The position numbers and the translations under genes are program-made. 7,153 nucleotides of DNA from CAZMXI01 sp964570205 (GTDB lineage Bacteria; Planctomycetota; Phycisphaerae; Tepidisphaerales; Tepidisphaeraceae), in contig CAZMXI010000218.1 of the NCBI GenBank assembly GCA_964570205.1, forward strand, positions 1-7,153, in the 5' to 3' direction. Numbering within the stretch: the stretch's first letter is position 1; the number at the start of each line of letters is the position of its first letter. The notes under the pieces are model-generated. The model was given only the letters and a program-made list of their open reading frames with translations, searched no databases and was not told the DNA's origin. Shown here in pieces: positions 4,428 to 7,153 of the stretch.

Positions 4428-6725
4428 ATGGATTATCTCTGGAACACGCTGACCGTCGCTGCGTTGATTTTTGGATTTGGCTTTGTCGTCTTTTTTCACG
4501 AACTGGGCCACTTCCTGGCGGCCAAGCTTGTGGGAATCAAGGTCGAACAGTTTGCTGTCGGCTTCGGCCATGCTGTCGCGTCCTGGCGCAAAGGCCTTGG
4601 CTGGACCATGGGCTCCAGCGGCAAGACCCTGGCTGACATGGAGAAATCCGGCCGGGACATCAGCCATCTCGGAGAGACCGAGTATCGCCTGAACTGGATC
4701 CCGCTCGGCGGCTATGTCAAGATGCTCGGCCAGGACGACCTGAATCCCAATGCCGTCGCTGAGGATCCCCGCGCCTACAACAAGAAGTCCATCGGCGCCC
4801 GGATGTTCGTCGTTTCCGCCGGCGTACTCATGAATGTGCTGCTGGCGGGCCTGCTCTTCATGGGCTTGTTCCTGCTCGGTTTTCGCGTCCAGCCCGCCAT
4901 TGTCGGGTCGATGCTCACTCATTCCCCGGCCCAGAAAGCCGGACTGCAGTCCGGCGACCGCATCCTGACCCTTGGCGGCTCGCGGCAACACGACTTCAAT
5001 AACCTCTCTCTGAACGTCGTCCTTGCCCCGGCGGGTCAGGATATTCCCATGACCGTCTGGCGAAACGGCCAGATCAAGGAGCTTACCGTTCGCCCGGAAA
5101 AGGCATCGGGCGACGCCGGCGCTTTTTTTGTGCTTGGCATTGAACTGCCCCACCATCTTCGCCCTTTGGACCTCAGGGGCCTGGACCCTAAAGGGGCCAA
5201 GACGCTTCAGAAGGAAGGCATTTCCCTTGATCCCGCGACCAACGTGCTTCCGGGCGAGTTGATTACCCGGGTCAATGGCACGGAAGTTGGCGTTACGGAT
5301 TACCCCGTCCTTGTCCAGGCGATTCAGCAATCCTTCGGACGGCCGATCGAACTGACCGTCCAGCAGGCCGACCGCGGCACGCGCGCGGTCAGCGTTCAAC
5401 CTCGCTTCGAGTTCTTCTTTGGCGATGTGCCGGTCAACGTCGCCGGGATGGAACTGGTGCCACAGATCGACTTCGTGCAGCCCGAGTCGCCTGCCAGGGA
5501 CCACCTGAAGAAGGGCGATGTCGTCGTTGAGCTCTGGGTCGGCAATGACAAGCTCACCCACCCCAGCCCAAGGGAACTGGTCGAGAATCTCAAGCGGGCC
5601 GGAGAAAACGGCCATGAGGTGGCCCTCACCGTAGTTCGCGGAGGCCAGCGACTTTCAAAGACGCCTCCGATGATACCGAGCATCAATGTGGGTGGCGGCA
5701 AGAAGGGTCTTGGCATCAGCCTCGGTGCCGCCGGCAAGCACCCTGCCATCAGCGCTGTTATTGAAAATAGCCCTGCTCATCGCGCCGGCATGCCCAAGGG
5801 CGCCCTCGTCACGACCGTGAATGGCCACCCTGTTTCCTCGTGGTTTGATGTGCACCGCATCCTCGCTGCCGGCAATGGCAAGTACAACTTCACGCTGACC
5901 AAAGAGAACAACCCCGAGCCGATCGCTGTTGCCCTGGAACTCTCCCATGATGAACTGGTCCAAGTCCAGCGCATTCGGTATCGCCACGAACTGCTGCTGG
6001 CCGAGCACATCGAGCCCCGTCAGACATCCAACCCCGTCGAAGCCGCCTGGTGGGGCGTGATCGAAACCCGCGACATGCTGCTCCAGTTCTATATGACCCT
6101 GCATCGGCTCTTTCAGGGTTCCGTGGGCGTGTCCAACCTCATGGGCCCAATCGGCATCGTCCACACGGGTTCGGCCATCGCATTCAAGGGCTCTGACTGG
6201 CTCATCTGGTTTCTTGCGATGATCAGCGCCAATCTCGCGGTGGTCAATTTCCTGCCGATTCCTATCGTTGATGGCGGGCTCTTCGTATTTCTCATCGTTG
6301 AGAAAATCCAGGGAAAGCCCCTGTCGCCGCGTATGCAGACCGTCGCCCAGCTTGTCGGCTTTGCGATCATCCTCAGCGTATTTGTTCTGGTGACTTACCA
6401 GGACATCGCGGCCCCGAGCCCCGCCAGAATGAGCGATAGGATGCTCCCCACCGTCCATGCTGCCGGCCACAGCGGTTCGCCGCGCCGCAGACGGTGCATA
6501 GCCCGCGCGTGCTGGATCGGCGCTGTCACATTCACCAGCACGCCCATGAGCACCAGCCCAACCCCGAACCACAGCGATAGGCCGCCATCCTGCGGCACAT
6601 CAATCACCTCGTGCGCTGCCGCCACTTCTCTCAGGAACAACCCGAATCGCGCCACAACGAACCCGAACCCCATCAGTGCCAGCCCTGTCCTGATCCATGC
6701 CAACAACGTCCGCTCGGCCGCATAA
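4428..6725 (+). CDS. rseP: RseP-type M50 site-2 protease with four PDZ-like modules and an extended C-terminus
   Basis: This is a membrane zinc protease that cuts within transmembrane segments; relatives release anti-sigma factors or clear signal peptides. Numbering from the ATG at 4428, helix 1 (8-30) carries HELGH (24-28). IPLGGYVKMLG follows at 91-101 and helix 2 spans about 124-150. The periplasmic part has PDZ-like modules near 156-222, 262-325 (divergent, with RVNGTEV), 345-403 and 428-490 (ENSPAHRAGMPKGA). Helix 3 with NFLPIPIVDGG (607-617, third zinc ligand Asp615) and helix 4 (637-656) complete the core. Conserved sequence ends at TYQDI (656-660), already long against about 450 residues for E. 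coli RseP. An insert of about 25 residues precedes GETEY (82-86). No stop follows residue 660: a further 105 Ser/Pro/Thr/Arg-rich residues run antisense to the DUF202 gene. An in-frame GTG at 4398 is an alternative start. The protease identity is firm; the tail is doubtful. Confidence 0.92.
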   Translation: MDYLWNTLTVAALIFGFGFVVFFHELGHFLAAKLVGIKVEQFAVGFGHAVASWRKGLGWTMGSSGKTLADMEKSGRDISHLGETEYRLNWIPLGGYVKMLGQDDLNPNAVAEDPRAYNKKSIGARMFVVSAGVLMNVLLAGLLFMGLFLLGFRVQPAIVGSMLTHSPAQKAGLQSGDRILTLGGSRQHDFNNLSLNVVLAPAGQDIPMTVWRNGQIKELTVRPEKASGDAGAFFVLGIELPHHLRPLDLRGLDPKGAKTLQKEGISLDPATNVLPGELITRVNGTEVGVTDYPVLVQAIQQSFGRPIELTVQQADRGTRAVSVQPRFEFFFGDVPVNVAGMELVPQIDFVQPESPARDHLKKGDVVVELWVGNDKLTHPSPRELVENLKRAGENGHEVALTVVRGGQRLSKTPPMIPSINVGGGKKGLGISLGAAGKHPAISAVIENSPAHRAGMPKGALVTTVNGHPVSSWFDVHRILAAGNGKYNFTLTKENNPEPIAVALELSHDELVQVQRIRYRHELLLAEHIEPRQTSNPVEAAWWGVIETRDMLLQFYMTLHRLFQGSVGVSNLMGPIGIVHTGSAIAFKGSDWLIWFLAMISANLAVVNFLPIPIVDGGLFVFLIVEKIQGKPLSPRMQTVAQLVGFAIILSVFVLVTYQDIAAPSPARMSDRMLPTVHAAGHSGSPRRRRCIARACWIGAVTFTSTPMSTSPTPNHSDRPPSCGTSITSCAAATSLRNNPNRATTNPNPISASPVLIHANNVRSAA

Positions 6726-6781
6726 AGCACCCGCGGATCGATCTCAACCGGCTCCCGAGAACCCTGCGTCAGTTCCGTCAT
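6395..6781 (-). CDS. DUF202 (YidH-family) small membrane protein
   Basis: This is a 128-residue inner-membrane protein of unknown function. The family signature AAERTLLAWIRTGLALMGF lies at residues 21-39, continuing into GFVVARFGLFL. Three hydrophobic helices are visible at about 29-50, 68-88 and 107-126, with a basic loop HARAMHRLRRG (91-101) between the last two. It ends right after helix 3 (AAMSW), as is usual. The ATG at 6781 has no clear Shine-Dalgarno site at normal distance. It lies 67 bp downstream of the hydrolase gene on the same strand and converges on the protease gene. Its final 13 bp lie opposite the conserved TYQDI codons of the protease, and 331 bp are shared in total. Family similarity shows that this strand is the coding one over the shared stretch. 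Confidence 0.9.
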   Translation of the reverse strand: MTELTQGSREPVEIDPRVLYAAERTLLAWIRTGLALMGFGFVVARFGLFLREVAAAHEVIDVPQDGGLSLWFGVGLVLMGVLVNVTAPIQHARAMHRLRRGEPLWPAAWTVGSILSLILAGLGAAMSW

Positions 6782-6848
6782 AAGGACATTGTCCGGCTAT
6801 CCCCCACCGCCATCAACGCCTGTGGCTGCCGCAGTGGCAAGCGCGACT

Positions 6849-7153
6849 TCACTTGCCCTCTTGCACGGTGTCTGTCTGTTGTTGTACCCACTTGATGCAG
6901 TGATCGGTCCAGTTCAGCTCCGGGTTCTTCGGAGCCAGGCCGTAGCCGTGCCAGCCGGTCTCGAAAATCACGGCCTCGCTCGGCACCCCGTTCTTCCGGC
7001 ACGCCTCGTGGAATAGAACACTGTTCTCCACCGGAACGACCTTGTCCGTTTTCGAGTGCACTAGGAATGTCGGCGGCGTCTTGGCCGTCACCTGCTTGTG
7101 ATTGGACAGGCCCTCGACCAGCTTCGGGTCCGGATTCGCGCCCAACAGGTTGT
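6849..7153 (-). CDS. Alpha/beta hydrolase (BD-FAE / acetyl-esterase-like), C-terminal part
   Basis: About 100 C-terminal residues are visible; the gene continues past the right edge. The piece TPPTFLVHSKTDKVVPVENS (25-44 from the edge) carries the likely catalytic Asp36, and ETGWHGYGL (64-72) the likely catalytic His68. The pattern NLLGANPDP...LSN...TPPTFL...VVPVENS...ACRKNGVP...HGYGL is typical of the BD-FAE/prolyl-oligopeptidase-like esterases often annotated as endo-1,4-beta-xylanase B-like or acetyl esterases. The nucleophile Ser and any signal peptide would lie outside the window, so substrate and location cannot be told. The TTG at 7145 is an internal Leu codon, not a start, because the frame stays open to the edge and matches the family there. 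It is followed by the DUF202 gene on the same strand; the functional link is unknown. Confidence 0.88.
   Translation of the reverse strand, partial: NLLGANPDPKLVEGLSNHKQVTAKTPPTFLVHSKTDKVVPVENSVLFHEACRKNGVPSEAVIFETGWHGYGLAPKNPELNWTDHCIKWVQQQTDTVQEGK

Noticed and set aside
4116..5615. Long minus-strand open frame (499 codons) opposite dxr and rseP
   Set aside because: It lies antisense to two genes with intact family motifs. Its translation shows no domain, and GC-rich codon use readily keeps the opposite frame open.
5655..6572. Minus-strand open frame of 305 codons opposite the protease
   Set aside because: It is antisense to conserved protease sequence and overlaps the DUF202 gene in another frame; no recognisable domain.
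6784..6794. Palindrome GGACATTGTCC just before the DUF202 start
   Set aside because: It has five-base arms around a single base and no second copy was noticed; expected by chance at this scale.

Overview
The window looks like chromosomal housekeeping DNA from a GC-rich bacterium, most likely a planctomycete of the Phycisphaerae type. This placement is inferred from protein style: an expanded RseP-type protease with an insert before its GETEY/IPLGGYVKML motif, a large cytosolic TPR protein, a BD-FAE-like esterase, and mixed ATG/GTG/TTG starts often lacking a Shine-Dalgarno (SD) site. I see no transposase, phage gene, CRISPR array, tRNA or rRNA. Base composition and codon style look uniform by eye.

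Left part (1-2405, minus strand). Reading with the strand, a TPR-repeat protein of unknown role (2405-987) is followed by rpsT for ribosomal protein S20 (855-556). Next comes the start of glyQS for glycyl-tRNA synthetase (376 to the left edge, truncated). rpsT has a convincing SD site and a sigma70-like promoter in the gap after the TPR gene. The rpsT-glyQS gap is not coding and may be structured.

Middle (2588-6725, plus strand). A 182-bp divergent intergenic region separates the TPR gene from a co-directional run of def (peptide deformylase), dxr (DXP reductoisomerase of the MEP isoprenoid pathway) and an rseP-like M50 site-2 protease. The spacings of 67 and 54 bp suggest one transcription unit. 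Neighbouring dxr and rseP genes are a common bacterial arrangement. In outline the cluster covers nascent-protein maturation, isoprenoid precursor supply and intramembrane proteolysis.

Right part (6395-7153, minus strand). The C-terminal part of an alpha/beta hydrolase, cut by the right edge, lies upstream of a small three-helix DUF202/YidH-type membrane protein gene. That gene converges on the protease gene. The protease frame has no stop where the family normally ends and runs on for 105 codons antisense through most of the DUF202 gene, giving a 331-bp convergent overlap. This and the four PDZ-like modules of the protease are the most unusual things in the window. I did not find a convincing new multi-gene system.
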